64,000 bases of DNA, taken from the NCBI RefSeq assembly GCF_019279795.1, contig NC_056726.1, positions 1,013,857,771 to 1,013,921,770 on the forward strand. Direction: 5' to 3'. This DNA is from Protopterus annectens (lineage: Eukaryota; Chordata; Ceratodontiformes; Protopteridae). The position numbers and the translations under genes were made by a program. How positions within the stretch are numbered: the first letter of the stretch is position 1; every line of letters starts with the position of its first letter. Positions 34,415-45,261 of this stretch are shown here, one piece after another. The notes beneath the pieces were generated by a model. The model was not told the DNA's origin. It saw only the letters and a program-made list of their open reading frames with translations, and searched no databases.

Positions 34415-35436
34415 GAGAGAATCACTCTGAATAAGATGGTTAATACCATTCTGTGTGCGTTTACAGAATGGAAGATCCAGAAAAAAAGGAGAGAAACATT
34501 CTGAATAAGATGGTTAATACCATTCTGTGTGCGTTTACAGAATGGAAGATCCAGAAAAAAAGGAGAGAAACATTCTGAATAAGATGGTTAATGCCATTCT
34601 GTGTGTGTTTACAGAATGGACAATCCAGAAAAAAGGAGAGAATCACTCTGAATAAGATGGTTAATACCATTCTGTGTGCATTTACGGAATGGAACATCCA
34701 GAAAAAAAGGAGAGAAACATTCTGAATAAGATGGTTAATGCCATTCTGTGTGCATTTACATAATGGAAAATCCAGAAAAAAAGGAGAGAATCACTCTGAA
34801 TAAGATGGTTAATACCATTCTGTGTGCGTTTACAGAATGGAACATCCAGAAAAAAAGGAGAGAAACATTCTGAATAAGATGGTTAATGCCATTCTGTGTG
34901 CATTTACATAATGAAAAATCCAGAAAAAAAGGAGAGAATCACTCTGAATAAGATGGTTAATACCATTCTGTGTGCGTTTACGGAATGGAAAATCCAGAAA
35001 AAAAGGAGAGAATCACTCTGAATAAGATGGTTAATACCATTCTGTGTGCGTTTACAGAATGGAACATCCAGAAAAAAAGGAGAGAAACATTCTGAATAAG
35101 ATGGTTAATGCCATTCTGTGTGCATTTACATAATGGAAAATCCAGAAAAAAAGGAGAGAATCACTCTGAATAAGATGGTTAATACCATTCTGTGTGCGTT
35201 TACGGAATGGAAAATCCAGAAAAAAAGGAGAGAATCACTCTGAATAAGATGGTTAATACCATTCTGTGTGCGTTTACGGAATGGAAAATCCAGAAAAAAA
35301 GGAGAGAATCACTCTGAATAAGACGGTTAATACCATTCTGTGTGCGTTTACAGAATGGAACATCCAGAAAAAAAGGAGAGAAACACTCTGAATAAGATGG
35401 TTAATACCATTCTGTGTGCGTTTATGGAATGGAAGA
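34415..35436 (+). repeat. 74-bp minisatellite, about 14 units
   Basis: The unit runs from GAGAGAA to the A/G run CCAGAAAAAAAG. The phase holds exactly between the first units (starts at 34415 and 34489). Each unit carries CCATTCTGT, an 8-base spacer and ACAGAATGG or a one-base variant, giving a 9-bp stem, plus an overlapping smaller ATGGT..ACCAT inverted repeat. Two unit types are interleaved: GAATCACTCTG with GCGTTTACRG, and GAAACATTCTG with GCATTTACAT. Confidence 0.95.
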
Positions 35437-35770
35437 TCCAGAGCAATGAAATTTAATTCACTCCAGTAACTTCATGGGATTTAGAACCAAGAAGGAAATG
35501 CAGCTTATGGAAGTGTGGTGTGAAACGAAAGGACAGAGAAATGGAAAGCGTGGTTCCACTTTGGTAAGTTTTATACAAGGCAAAGAAGAAAAAAACTGCA
35601 GAAAAGATGAAAGAATTACATCTGTACAAGAAACTGGTGGCAACTCTTTAGCCTCTATGGCCATGGAATTAAGGCACCATTAGTTTATAAAGTGAAACAT
35701 GTAAATGTAAGCTGAGGTTGCAGATAATGTTACTAGAGCTGTGCTTAGTGGTTAAGATTTAAGTGTGGAG
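35437..35770. other. Short intronic stretch, nothing recognised
   Basis: Unique-looking sequence between the minisatellite and the LINE fragment; no convincing gene. Confidence 0.5.
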
Positions 35771-35774
35771 TGAC

Positions 35775-36370
35775 CATGTCTCCCCTGTTTCTACCCTGAT
35801 ATCTGTCATCTCCCACTATTTACCTGCTAGATCCCTTCAAAGCTCTAACCTAGATCTGCTACAGATCCACAAACCTAAAACTAAGAAAGGATGTATTCTC
35901 TATAGCTATAATCCTTTCAAGGCATGGAACAAACTCCAAATAGAGATCAGGTCACTGAAGCAACTTAGTCATTCAAGCTAGCCACTAAAGAATACCTGTT
36001 ATGCCAATGGACCTACCTCTGTAACCCCCCCCCCCCTTAAACAGCTTATCAACCCTAACTGCACACCTCTATCAGCTCCCAACCTATGTAACTTTCTTTA
36101 ACTCTGTAGACATTGTCTCACATTATGAATGATGTAGGATTTTAAATCTGACAGACATAATGATTAGTTTACTGTAGCAAATCCTTGTTTTTTATGTATA
36201 TGTTGCTTTGAATATTTTCTGTAAACCAGTTGTTGATTGTTTACTTATGTTTGTAAATTATAATCTGTAGAACATGTGGAGCTTTTCTCCCTGGGCCTCC
36301 GCTGAAAAAAAGGGCTACTTAGCTCAGTCGGACAAACCTGGTCAACAAATGTAAAATAAATAAAATAAAA
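35775..36370 (+). mobile_element. 3' end of a Rex/L2-like non-LTR retrotransposon
   Basis: The short frame before 35980 reads KTKKGCILYSYNPFKAWNKL followed by QIEIRSLKQ, like the C-terminus of many LINE ORF2 proteins (..Y..P..WN.LP.EIR). The 3' untranslated region ends GGGCCTCCGCTGAAAAAAAGG and a TAAATAAAATAAAAT tail. It is clearly different from the CR1 copies. Clade assignment is tentative. Confidence 0.65.
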
Positions 36371-36601
36371 TGAATGTGGAAATTACTGTAATGAACTCAT
36401 ACAAGAAACAAGCAGTTTCATGAATTTCTCACTGAATACGTTTTAAAGAAATTCATTCAGAATCTAAGTGCATTTCAGTTTTTGTTGCTAATGTGAACAT
36501 TTTAATCTTACCCGCAGAAAAAAATAAAAAATAGAAGCAACATCTGAGCTGGTGATGTGTAACTCTATTTAATGTTTGTTAGATCAGCTTAAGTATACCT
36601 G

Positions 36602-36625
36602 AAAAAAAAAAAAAAAAAAAAAAAA
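36602..36625. repeat. Poly(A) run
   Basis: 24 consecutive A residues next to the foldback element. Confidence 0.9.
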
Positions 36626-36963
36626 TATGGTTTCACTTCAGAAGCCTGAATGATCACATGCCTGAACTGCATAAAGCATAAGCCGGAAGACCAAAAAGCC
36701 TGAAATTTCATAAGCCTGAAAACTCAAAAGCCTGACTCCCATAAGACTGAAAATATACAAAACAGAAAAAATGACACACAAAAACACATACCAGACAAAG
36801 GATAGCAGTTTTCACCAATTATGGGCAGGGGGCAAGCCCACCTGCACCCTCCGTGTGGGGGGGCTGCGCCTGTCACACCCCCTGCTAATTAAATATATCA
36901 ACTCCGAGATTGCACTTTAGTGTACTGAAGTGCAATCTTGGAGTTTATATATATATATATATA

Positions 36964-37008
<45 letters not shown>

Positions 37009-37192
37009 GTGTAGCAGGGGGTGTGGGGGCTTGCCCTCCACATGGGGTGTGCAGGCGGGCTTGCCCCCTTGCTTATATTTGATGGAATATAATCTGTTTT
37101 GTGTTGTCTTCAGTCAGTATGTGTATGCTATCTGTTTTCTGTCTTATGGGATTCAGGCTTGTGATCATTCAGGCTTCTGAAGTGAATCCATA
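36626..37192. repeat. Foldback element with GC-rich core and TA centre
   Basis: Terminal inverted repeats of 32 bp (36626-36657 and 37161-37192, one mismatch). The left arm contains five or more AAGCCTGAA-like words, of which the right arm keeps fewer. An inner inverted repeat (GGGGGCAAGCCC..CCCCCTGCTA against its complement near 37012-37070) encloses CAACTCCGAGATTGCAC, its own inverted copy and a TA run. No protein is encoded. It looks like a non-autonomous DNA element or foldback element of unknown superfamily. Confidence 0.75.
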
Positions 37193-37350
<158 letters not shown>

Positions 37351-37374
37351 TATATGTGTCATATTTAATTATTT

Positions 37375-37608
37375 ATTAATGTATGTAACATTTATTGGCT
37401 AGGAAAGCCTGACTAGGACAGAGCCTATTTTCAGTGGAGGCACGGGGAGAAATGCTCCAGATGCATGTCTTTGGAATGCGGGAGGAAACCCACGTGAACA
37501 CAGAGAGGACATGCAGACTCCTCACAGAAGGCAACGCAGGTGAGAATTGAACCGGAGAACCTCTTGCTGTGAGGTGACAATGTTAATCGTTGCACCACTG
37601 GGCCACCC
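37375..37608 (-). mobile_element. HE1-like SINE with a LINE-type tail
   Basis: On the minus strand the tRNA-like head GGGTGGCCCAGTGGTGCAAC and GAGGTTCTCCGGTTCAATTC (box B) leads into the same body as the SINE at 87-432 (ACGTGGGTTTCCTCCCGCAT, CCAAAGACATGC). The 3' tail GCCTCCACTGAAAATAGGCT..AATAAATG matches the tail of the LINE at 36270-36360. The AAG tail of the first copy is absent. Confidence 0.82.
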
Positions 37609-38417
37609 ATATACATATGAATACACATACATACATATGCAGTTATTCCATCTATCACCTGTGTTCATATATCAGATACATATTATTTTCCGTAATGTAT
37701 ACCTCTATAGCATAATTTTATTTTTTTATTATTTTTTGTTATTTATTTATAATATTATACTTAGCAGCAAGATTTGAGTAATTCATTATATTTAAAATGA
37801 TCCAAAGTGACAAACTGCAATGACTGGCTTCTCCTGAATGTGATATGCTACAGATTCAGCGATATTAAAACAAGAAGTACTAACTTTAAAAAAAGTGGAG
37901 TCAATGTGCTTTTCAGTTGTACTTTGCATTCTACAAAATCATTAGCAATCTGTTTGGTTTAGTAAATTGCCCTAATAAATAGTGATACAGAATGCTTGTA
38001 TTTTAAATCCCTATATTCATAAAGGTTAAGGGTGCATGAGTTGATGCCAGTCCACTCCATGTTCCAGAGTAACATAAAAATGCATTATGGTACCTTCAGG
38101 ACTGATAACAGTGCATGGTGCACATTGTTTATGGATGCAGGGTCCAGATCCCTTGAGTTCATAGGTAATTACAGGATCTTTAGATGCCTAGCCCTGCATT
38201 CCAATGGTAATAATTAACCCATATATTTTGCACAATGAATCTCAGGTGATGGCCCCCACAAGTATATGTTGGGAACTTAAATGTATTTGTATATGTTTAC
38301 TGAATTATGTTTATTGATTGCTTTTAATAAGGAATGTCATTCTGCAGGAGTCTGTGGTAAGTAAGAGAATATGTTTTATTATTTCTGACAATTTTATATA
38401 TCTTCGACTTTTGGTAG
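37609..38417 (+). other. Intron upstream of the first recognised BAIAP2-type exon
   Basis: No repeat or gene is recognised. The stretch ends in the acceptor ..CTTCGACTTTTGGTAG. Confidence 0.6.
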
Positions 38418-38646
38418 CGTATGTCTGTACATGAAGTACTGCCGATGGCTAATGGTGAAGCGCACAAGGCATCCACCCCAACAGTGACGGAACAAACAGC
38501 ACAATCCCATCAGCCCCCACCTGCCACGACTGCACATATTTTATTACCACAGCAGCCTACTTCAAATGTAAAGCCCCCTGAGATGTGTTCCAGTACTCTT
38601 CCAATGCCCAGGAAAACTGCCTCAGAGAACCGCCTGTCAACTTTAG
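38418..38646 (+). CDS. BAIAP2: BAIAP2-type exon encoding the linker before the SH3 domain
   Basis: An internal exon of 229 bp, bounded by an acceptor TTTTGGTAG and a donor G|GTAAGG. It reads R-MSVHEVLPMANGEA.. to CSSTLPMPRKTASENRLSTL and ends one base into a codon. It aligns in order with the IRSp53 linker from MSAQESTPIMNG, through the Ser/Pro/Gln-rich stretch and the NTLPVRKS motif, to the residue before ENKTLPR. The one-base overhang joins the two-base start of the exon at 59818 to give Val-Glu-Asn-Lys. IRSp53 links Rho GTPases to actin regulators in membrane protrusions; this segment is a low-complexity linker. The ATG at 38421 is internal, not a start. No neighbouring upstream exon was found. 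Paralogue assignment rests on the short aligned motifs. Confidence 0.8.
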
Positions 38647-40009
38647 GTAAGGCCCTGACAGTCATATTTTTTGTTTATGCAGCATTACCAGATATTTTTT
38701 ACTAAACTACATCTTTCTGACTATGGATAGAAAATAAGGATGTCAGTAGAATTTTTGGTTGCATATCGTAAATTTGATTAGTTGCGAAACATATTCGTTT
38801 GTGTGCTTCTGTCTGCATATGTCTGTGTCTGTCATTCTGTGTGCATGAGCATGTGTCTATGTGAACGTGCATGTGTATGTGTGTGTGTCTGTGTGTACAT
38901 TCACACATAAGTTTATAGTAATGACCATGGGCTGGATAACAGATAATGGACTTCTCATGCCTGTTTGACTGTAAAGTGCTGCTTAGAGTCAAACACTATA
39001 ATTTATTCACAACACACCGCAACTTACAGTATTCACTTGTAAGTTATTTGTCAGCTTTGGAGGTACCAGGGACCTGCATTGTCTGGTGTGAGGTGCAAAA
39101 AAGGATAATTTTAATCTCTGTTTAAGTTACTGTCCATTTAAGGGAAAAGTACCTTTGGTGTAATGAAGCTCCTTTTCTAGTTGTTAAATTTTCATACATC
39201 TTCAATAGGTAGTTCACCCCAGCATCCAGAAAGTGTGGCGTGGTATCCTTACTACCTTAACCAGGTAAAGGGCCTGTGCACCCAGGCAACACTTATCAAG
39301 TATTAATCTTGAACAAGGATTACAAGACCTACATACTTGCTTGGGCAGCATCTACAAAACAGTTTTTATCAGGGCTGGTGAGATACCACCACGCTGACTT
39401 TATTTATGCCAGATCAGTAGCCCAGTGGTAATATATCTAGGATAATAGGTGTGTTAGGACTAGTGGGGGCCTCTCAGGCACTTCTTGTGGTGAACAATAT
39501 AGATGCCAAAAATTCTTTCAATGAGATATCCTGTGGTTATCTTTTTAGTGTGCTTTGGACATTTGGTTTTCTGTTAAATTTTATTGAGTCATTGGAAAAT
39601 TTGTATTGGGGTTCATGGCGGTCTATCAGAGTAGGAAATAAGGTCTCCCCTTGTGAGACATTGTGTTGCTGTGGTTTTCATATCAGCTATGGATTGCATA
39701 CCTCAGCAAATGGAAGAATTATTTGTCTCATGTAATCCCGTGAGGTCTGACCGCTAGTCAGCAACCTTTAACCTTAGAACTATTGACCTTATTATTACTC
39801 TCACTGAGTCTAAATGGGGCAGCAGGCCTTAGACAGCTTGTGAACTGTCTCACTTAAGATTAATGCTCACAGGTCCAAAGTGCTGTGCATGTGATTTATA
39901 GACACAGTTAAACTGTAAATGTTGGCCTTTACAGTTGGACGGAGACCCCTGTTTGATACTCGGAGTTGATCTTTTTTATTAAATCGATACCATTACAAAA
40001 CTTGTGTAA
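38647..40009 (+). other. Intron sequence, no gene
   Basis: Begins with GTAAGG. Contains a degenerate TGTG/TCTG stretch near 38800-38905; nothing else is recognised. Confidence 0.6.
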
Positions 40010-40272
40010 GGTGCAAACTAGATTAATAGGTTCATAGGAGATTGCTAGGCAACAGCCCTTACACACCTAGCCAATATTACCCAAATTTGCCCAATTTGTG
40101 ATACCTAGAGGCTAGAAGATAACTTAGGTTTGTGCCTATACCTTTGAGGATTTTACAGACTGCCTATTTCCAAAGGTTCATAGGCATTACCCCAGGAGTG
40201 GATTTATGATTCCTCATCCATTTATCCAAACTGCATTTAAACAGGGCGAGGGAAGGGCTCAACTGAACTGAG
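40010..40272 (-). mobile_element. LINE-D (CR1-type), 3' end piece
   Basis: The minus strand carries the CR1 tail (complement of TAGGTTCATAGGAGATTGC) and the end of ORF2 (residues like LFKCSLDKWMRN). It stops at about 40272. The next ORF2 residues are found at 45262, on the other side of LINE-C. Confidence 0.7.
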
Positions 40273-41209
40273 GTGGGTTACCAGCCACATATCTGAGCTG
40301 AGATACCGGACGACTAGAGGCTTCTGAGCTTCCACAAAATCATAAGATGCCTGTTTTTTTTGCTTATTTATACTATTCATTGCACTTTTTTATTGCCTGC
40401 CACCTATTTTTATACTGTATGTATTTACTGTGTACTAGACCACACTGTTATACTGCAATTGCCTGCTACACTGTGCCTATAAAATCAAATTTTATTGCTG
40501 TTTTCACTGTTTAGCAAGCTATTTTATGGTTTCCACTGTTTGTTAAGTATTTACTGGTATTTATTCACTGTTTAAAGCTGTCTGTTTTGCCTGCTCTGGT
40601 TTTCTTGCCAAGCAGTACTTATTTAACTGACCTGTTAACTGTTTAAATCATTCTTTAGAGCTTCCTTGCTGATTTTATGCTGTTTTAAATGTTTTTTTTC
40701 AGTGTCTCACTGCTATTTTTCTGCTGTGTTAAACATTCTATAGTGTTTCCCAATGAAAATAGGGTAGTTAATAGCTGTAGCATAGTCCAGATCCAGGCCT
40801 GCTGCATCTGGAACTGTTTATAATGGTTTATTTGTTCTGGGCACGTTTTCCAGACCATCTTGGATTGGACTGGGCACTTTTGAGAGATAACATTGTTGAT
40901 TGGGACCTGACTTGTAAAGGAAGGCCGGTCTAGGGCTTGGAATAAGCATCCTCATTGGTCCTTTTAAAATTTTTTAGAGTTTTTTTTCAAGTTTTGGCTT
41001 CTGGTATTTAGGCCCTGCATCTGAGCAGGTTTCTGCTTGTTTGCACGTCACCCAGCACTGCACATTGCCGCACAATTGTGTGCCAAAGCTGGGCAGTTAA
41101 ATTCAACAAATTTTTCCTTAAACCCAGGCAGAAATATCCATTCGCCAAACTCCTCTGTAATTGTTTATTAAAATGCCACCACTAGTGACAACAGTCTTCA
41201 ATCTAGCGT

Positions 41210-42110
41210 TATGGACAGTTGAACTACCCTTGTTTCTCCTCTCAACCTTGTTGACTTTGGTCTCTTGAGACAGTGTAGCAGTTGCCTCATGTACACAGAC
41301 AATGCTCTATTAATAACACAATCTAGTACAGAGTGCAAGAGATGTATTTACACCAAGAATCTAGAATCCATGCACTGTCTCACTCAAAACAGTAACACAG
41401 AGAAGGTTGGCAACTCACGTACCACTGCATATTCACATAGTACCACTACTAAAACACACAGTATGCATCAAACAAGTAAAGCCACATATGCGGAGGTTCT
41501 GTTGAAAACCTTACTGAAATACCAGAGACCTCCAAAACACAAGTCTGCTACAGCTAACACAGTCTCCACAGCACCCATGACACATACCAACACCAGTGTG
41601 TCACTCACCAAACCTGTACAGTGTAACACTCAAAAAGCACGTTTTCTTGTCATTGGAAACTGAATAGTTAGACAAACGGATGTCCCCCTTCCCAGGCTGG
41701 ACAAGGAGAAAGTCACAGTCAGCTGCCTGTCCAGTGTCAGGATTCGCCAAATCACACACGCACACTCGGGTCTCTCAGCAACAAGTACCGTTATGACTCT
41801 GTCATAGTTCGTGTTGGTGTGAATGAGCTGAGATATAACTCACTGGACTATATGAAGAGAGACATGGTCGAGCTCTCTGAGTATGTGTCCCAGGCAGGTA
41901 TGTCCCTAGCCTTGAGCAGCATACTATCCTCACATTGAATGATGCCACAGTATAAAAAATAAATGATTGATTTTGATAACTGGCTTAGTCATTCCAAGTG
42001 GATCCACTTCCTGTCTGTCTGGCAAGCCATGGTCGACAAACATCTCTGCTTTGTCAGAGTCGGTTTGTGCCTGACACCCCTAGGCTTTCGGCTGCTGGTA
42101 AAGGTTGTTG
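41210..42110 (+). pseudogene. LINE-C ORF1 (zinc-ligand N-terminus and esterase-like domain), broken
   Basis: N-terminus: LLRQCSSCLMYTDNALL and ECKRCIYTKNLES. The esterase part reads VIGN-stop-IVRQTDVPL where relatives have GDSIVRHTDVPL, so the catalytic Ser block is damaged. The final block reads VGLCLTPLGF where an active form has DGLH, so the catalytic His is also lost. Confidence 0.75.
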
Positions 42111-42159
42111 CCTCCCCATAGTGCCTTTTTTAGGCAAGGTCTTGAAAACAGCATTACTG

Positions 42160-45140
42160 ACATGAAATTAACCAATCAGAACAAAATAAGGGTTATGCTG
42201 CTAAATGCTGAGAGCTTAAACCAAAAACTGCATTTCCTGGAAGCACTTCTACCACTAGAAGATGTAGATGTCTGTGCAGTCACAGAAACCTGGTGTAAGG
42301 CCTCAGAGATTACCCTGGTCCTGCAAGGTTACAAAGCCTTCCACACCTTTAGACTGCAAGATGAATGTGTGAAAACCAAAGGAGGTCGTGTTTCAATCTA
42401 TATTAAAAATAAATTCACCTCCTGTCTAATTAGACTGGACCACTCCATGGAGTTACTCCAGATCCAGGTTATAGTGGGTAAGACCCCCCATTCAGGTCCT
42501 AGACAGTTATAGATCCCCCTTCATGGGTCATGATGCCCATGAAGCCTACTTAACCAAACTAGAGACAATGCAAATTTTACCGAACACACTGGTTATGGGG
42601 GATTTCAATTATTCCACCTTCAAATGGGAAAACTACGCTAGCCCAAACTCGCTAGCAGAAAAGTTATGACTTTGCGAATTCAAATGCCCTGGATCAAATT
42701 GTCCATACTCAAACAAGAGGAACAAACATTTTAAATCTGGTCCTCTCCAACATGTCAATCAGGTGCACTGCTGCAACTGTTGGGCCCTCATTAGTTAAAG
42801 CTGACCACTAATCAGTCACCTTCAAACTGACCCTAACACCAGAACTCACAAAGTGCGAAATCAGACTAAAAAACTTCACCGAGGCAAACTACACCCTCCT
42901 AGGTGAAGGTATCAATGCATTCCAAGCCCCACCCCAAGCTGAAAGTGGTAACTATGCCGAAACTTAAACTAATACTCTGTACAATCATTTGCATAAGTGT
43001 ATAAACTTGGGTGTACCAGATAGAATCAAAGCCAGAGCTCCAAGTAAAATCAAGCTGCCATGGTGGACTTCCAGCATCAACAAACTCTACAATAAATGCA
43101 AAAGGTTGCTGTCCAAGAAAAGAAAGACAAGGACCCAACAATGGAAAAGCACCCTCCTAAGCCATAACAGGCAAATAAGACAACTTGTCAAATCCTCCAA
43201 GAGCTTCTTTAAGAGAAACCTCTCAAGTACTGCGAAGGATAACCAAAAGGCCTTTAACAGCTACGTACTTATCCTAAAGGGTACAACCCAAGCATGTTCA
43301 TAGGTTCATAGATTAGTACTAAGCTAACTGCCCATGCAAGCCATTTTAAGCCTAGCCAATTATCCCTTGTGAGACTCAAACCCTGCACCTTGTGTTTGTA
43401 GGACAAACACCTTAACCATTAGGCCACCCTCCTAAAAAAAAAAAAAATGTGCAGAACTAGTGGTCATAGGTATCAGACACACTAACCCCACAGAGATAGT
43501 GAACCTGCTAGCGGATAGGTTTGGCAAAAATTTCACTCCCTTATCCCCTCCTAACTTTCAACAAATCTTCCCCCAAACTCCCTCCCACCTTACATGTCTG
43601 AAGAACAGGTCCTCAAAGTCCTGTCCAAGGCAAAGAATACAGCTTCTATGGGACCAGATGACATCCCAGGCTGTCTTCTAAACAGGTTAAAACATGAACT
43701 AGCATCACTACTAAGTACCGTTTTCAATCATAGCCTAATCACAGGCTTTGCTCCTGTGGAATGGAGAACAGCTACAGTTATTCACCTCCACAAAGGTGGC
43801 CTAGCAACAGACCCAGGGAATAACAGACACATAACTCTGCATAGCGTCATCTGTAAGGCCACGGAACCTGTTATTATGGACCTCATAAATAAAGACATAG
43901 GTGCTGTCCAATCTCTGGATCCTACCCAATTTGGGTTCGTGAAGGGCAGATCCTGCCTGTCAAATCTGATTAATTTCTTTGAAAGTGTGACTAGGGCCAT
44001 TAATAAGGGCAAATCTGTGCACACAGCATACCTCGACTTGGCAAAGGCTTTCAACACAATCCTACATTCAGCATTACCAATAAAATTAGCAAACTGAATG
44101 TAAACCCCCTTGTTGTAAGACGTGTTGCCAATTACAAACTGGACACACACTATCAAAGTTGATGACTCCACATCAACAGGCAGACCTGTTACTAGCAGGG
44201 TACCACAGGGAGTCAGTGCTGGGCCCTCTACTGTTTGGTATATACCTCTCAGAAGTTCAGGTCAAAACTAAAGGGTTGTGGCTGACCAAGTTTGCAGACG
44301 ACTGCAAACTAGGTGCAGTTATTGAATCCCCAAATGATGTCAGTATACTCCAGGAGGGTCTCACACAGACCAACAACTGTTGTGTTAGTCACAGTCTCAA
44401 AGTGAATGCAAAGAAATGCATCATCATTCTCTTTGGCACAAACAATGTCCCTTCACACTGTCAAAGCCACAACAGTACCCTAAGTACCCATGAAGTGGTA
44501 AGGGACCTGGGCTCACAGGTTGACCACGACCTTAACTTCGACCACCACATGTCTGCCGTTGTAAGGAAAGCTTTCCACGTAGCTAACTTGATTAGTAAAG
44601 GCATCACCTTGAGAGCAAAAGAAGTTATAACCCCCCCCCCCATACTCAGCACTTATCTGGCCCATAATTGAGTATGACTCCCCATTCGGTATGTATCGTA
44701 CTAAGCACCTGCAGCAATTAGAGAGACCTCAAACGTTTTTAATAAAGAAGATCAAGGGCCTCCAGTATGTGCCTTACCTGGACTGACTAAAGTCACTGTC
44801 ACTATACTTTGTATCATATAGACTTCATAGGGGAGACTTATGCCTGGGCTACAGAGCAACCCAAGACCCAAACCTAATGAACTTGCTGCATATCCATTAA
44901 TCAAATGGGTCTAGGGCTACCCATTCCAGGGACTTGAATAAGGCCTGCGTCTTAAATTGGACATGCTGGCGGGACAGATTTATCTCCCAGCGACTGCCAC
45001 ATCTATGAAACAGGCTACCAATTCATGTGAAACAGAGCACCTTTATGACACTGTTTAAGAGGAACCTGGACGAGTGGATGGGGCACCACAAATTCTTACT
45101 GAGGATAGTGCCCACAACTGTACTAAACATGGGCAGTCAT
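42160..45140 (+). pseudogene. LINE-C ORF2 (endonuclease and reverse transcriptase), broken
   Basis: Endonuclease: AVTETWCKASE near 42275 and MGDFNYSTFKWE near 42596. RT: KNTASMGPDDIPG near 43633, TAYLDLAKAFNTI near 44025 and the intact catalytic LWLTKFADDC near 44277. The C-terminal RDRFISQRLP and NLDEWMGH blocks lead to a stop near 45145. Several frameshifts lie between the blocks. Confidence 0.85.
43297..43451 (-). mobile_element. tRNA-derived SINE with CR1 tail (copy 2), inside LINE-C
   Basis: Minus strand: GGAGGGTGGCCTAATGGTTA, GGTGTTTGTCC..CAAACACAAGGTGC, AGGGTTTGAGTCTCACAAGG, then the CR1 tail ending in CTATGAACCTATGA. An A-rich run (43436-43447) lies at the head side. LINE-C ORF2 is interrupted exactly here. 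Confidence 0.85.
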
Positions 45141-45261
45141 CACTAAATACAATCTTGGGTACTGAGTAGTACTTCTATGGTATTACATTGGGTTGAAATG
45201 GCTAGACTTAAAATGACCTCTGGGTTGATAGCCTAGTAATGTCCTATGATCTTATGATCCT

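Larger units (their letters stand above)
40273..45261 (+). mobile_element. LINE-C, near full-length CR1 element
   Basis: About 5.0 kb on the + strand: roughly 0.9 kb of 5' untranslated sequence, ORF1 (about 41210-42110), ORF2 endonuclease (about 42160-42970) and reverse transcriptase (about 42990-45140). The tail ends CTATGATCTTATGATCCTATG, the CR1-type octamer repeat. The 5' boundary is inferred from the break in LINE-D, into which it inserted. A SINE interrupts ORF2 at 43297-43451. Stops and shifts occur throughout. Confidence 0.82.

Noticed and set aside
34415..35436. CRISPR-like array
   Set aside because: Whole 74-bp units repeat in tandem with no unique spacers, and the context is vertebrate intron.
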